From NCBI GenBank assembly GCA_023807065.1, contig JAJJLU010000582.1, forward strand, positions 1 to 29,591: a stretch of 29,591 nt of DNA, read 5' to 3'. Each line of letters starts with the position of its first letter. The stretch's first letter is position 1. The translations under genes and the position numbers were made by a program. This DNA comes from Isotricha intestinalis. Lineage: Eukaryota > Ciliophora > Litostomatea > Vestibuliferida > Isotrichidae. The notes under the pieces were generated by a model. The model was not told the origin of the DNA, made no database searches, and worked only from the letters and a program-made list of their open reading frames with translations. This document shows, piece by piece, positions 28,520-29,591 of this stretch.

Positions 28520-29275
28520 TTATATTTTTTGAAAATTTAATAAATCTTCTTTAATATTATTTATATTTTTATTCAAATTATTTTTTTTTTTTTCATTTTT
28601 TAATTTAAGTAATTTATTTTCATATGTTAATTTTATTAACTGTTCTATTAAATAATTTTTTTCTTTGAATAATCTTTTATTTTTTTCATTTAATATTTTT
28701 AAATCATTTTCCTTTTTTTCCAGTAATTTTTTTAAACTTAAATTATTTTCTTTTTCTTTATTATATTTTATGATTAATTCATTAGAATTATTTAAATTTT
28801 TATTTTCTAAAGAGTTAATCATTTTTTCTTTATCATATAAATCTTTAAATATTTTTTTGATGTCTAAATTATCATTTTTTTTAATGTAATTTTTTAAAAT
28901 TTCTTTTTCTTTTTCGTCTAATTCATTTGGGTTAAAGGAAACAAATATATTATTATTTTCAAATTCAGTACTTATTGTATTATCAGAAATATTTTTGATT
29001 ATCAAATCAGCATCTAATATTTTTTTATTATCATTATAAGAATTATTTTTTGATAATTCATATTCATAATTATATCTCTCATTTTCTTCTTTATTAATAA
29101 TAAAATTAGAATATGATAAAAACTTTCTATTATATTTATTTAATTTATTAGAAATTTTATTACCAATAATATTCATTTCTTTTTTATTAGTCCCATAAGA
29201 AATAAAACTATTTTTTCTAGTACTTTGTGAACTTTGATTTTCATTGGAATTAATAGAATTGGAAAAATTCTCCAT
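28520..29275 (-). CDS. Coiled-coil protein of unknown function
   Basis: This encodes 251 residues. The first 60 are Ser/Asn-rich. Residues 115-145 contain VSFNPNELDEKEKEILKNYI, which looks like a small folded or helical element. From about 150 to 245 the protein is a Lys/Glu/Leu/Asn heptad-like coiled coil. No catalytic, membrane or targeting motif is seen. Composition matches the neighbouring genes and the frame is long for this base composition, so it is likely real. No family is recognised. Confidence 0.65.
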   Translation of the reverse strand: MENFSNSINSNENQSSQSTRKNSFISYGTNKKEMNIIGNKISNKLNKYNRKFLSYSNFIINKEENERYNYEYELSKNNSYNDNKKILDADLIIKNISDNTISTEFENNNIFVSFNPNELDEKEKEILKNYIKKNDNLDIKKIFKDLYDKEKMINSLENKNLNNSNELIIKYNKEKENNLSLKKLLEKKENDLKILNEKNKRLFKEKNYLIEQLIKLTYENKLLKLKNEKKKNNLNKNINNIKEDLLNFQKI

Positions 29276-29591
29276 ATATATAAAAAAATTAAAATAATAA
29301 TTGAATTAGAAAAAATAAATAGAGATTAAATAAATAATAATTAAAGAATTGAAATATAGATATTTTAGGAGATTGAAAATAGGATATTTTTTTAAAACAT
29401 AAATATGTATTTTACTATTAAATAAATAAATATATTTCATTATTATTTAATTGTTTCTTTCCCTTTTTCTCATTTATTTCCTTCTATTAATTGTTTATTA
29501 TTTTTGTTCTTAATTATCTTTCTTTTTCTTTTTAATTTAATACATCAACTCTATTTTTTTTCTTTGATAATTTTAACTTTGTACATATATT
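29276..29591. other. Right-end spacer, nothing firmly identified
   Basis: These 316 bases run to the window edge. A minus-strand frame is open from the edge to a TAA at 29532-29534 (19 codons, ICTKLKLSKKKNRVDVLN) and could be the 3' end of a gene beyond the window, but it is too short to support. There is no telomeric repeat here, so the chromosome continues. Confidence 0.5.

Noticed and set aside
29532..29591. Possible 3' end of a minus-strand gene running off the window
   Set aside because: Only 19 codons; cannot be told from chance without sequence beyond the window.
1..29591. CRISPR arrays, insertion sequences, bacterial operons, tRNA or rRNA genes
   Set aside because: None is visible: no spaced direct repeats, no transposase, no GC-rich RNA cloverleafs, and gene style is eukaryotic.

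Overview
The window is about 80% A+T or more and reads as the left end of a eukaryotic protist chromosome, most likely a macronuclear chromosome of a ciliate. It opens with four exact copies of TCCCCAA (G-strand TTGGGGA), a ciliate-style C4/G4 telomere, and the first open frame begins only about 175 bases inside it. Genes are dense, on both strands, with short spacers. At least one clear spliceosomal GT-AG intron of 37 nt is present. A ciliary inner-arm dynein light chain (p28/DNALI1), a calcyphosine-like EF-hand protein, a tubulin-type cytosolic carboxypeptidase and a NIMA-related kinase all fit a ciliated cell. TAA, TGA and TAG all act as stops and none is seen reassigned, which argues against Tetrahymena or Paramecium and favours a standard-code ciliate such as a litostome (rumen ciliates are the obvious candidates). 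That assignment is inference.

Layout, left to right. 1-28 telomere. 203-1180 WD40 protein. 1181-1979 spacer with coding-like but broken sequence. 1980-2939 basic protein with an AT-hook-like start and a protist-specific domain. 3081-3337 (-) a small tail-anchored protein that needs a 20-nt intron. 3507-5468 multi-pass RING-H2 ligase of the Tul1 type. 5563-7266 protein kinase fused to BspA-like (DUF285) leucine-rich repeats. 7446-9485 NIMA-related kinase with one intron and one apparent frameshift at an AAT microsatellite. 9677-12925 large CHAT/Cys-rich/STAND/helical-repeat protein that looks like a degenerate NLR. 13096-14998 second DUF285 protein, sharing a pre-repeat module with the kinase. 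15423-18401 cytosolic carboxypeptidase. 18854-19645 (-) and 27596-28345 (+) two MGCxxC CAP-like paralogs. 19717-20538 YIF1 membrane protein. 20608-21456 (-) DNALI1. 21504-23873 (-) calcyphosine-like protein. 23990-26215 (-) eIF4G-like MIF4G protein. 26933-27358 a small protein with a CaaX-like end. 28520-29275 (-) coiled-coil protein.

The genes do not form an operon; this is ordinary protist gene packing. Three themes stand out. The first is cilium and tubulin biology (DNALI1, carboxypeptidase, NIMA kinase, calcyphosine). The second is secretory-pathway and membrane proteins (Tul1-like ligase, YIF1, lipid-anchored CAP and CaaX proteins). The third is modular recognition architectures: two DUF285 proteins, one of them a kinase, surround the NIMA kinase and a CHAT-STAND protein in which both the protease dyad and the Walker A lysine appear lost. 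The most unusual observations are that pseudo-NLR, the kinase-DUF285 fusion with its shared module, an abrupt patch of about 48% GC in the catalytic core of the carboxypeptidase, the variant telomere repeat, and the hidden tail-anchored gene.

Several open frames are longest only if read from TTG. For those I moved the start to the first ATG, or to a spliced ATG, and say so in the entry.
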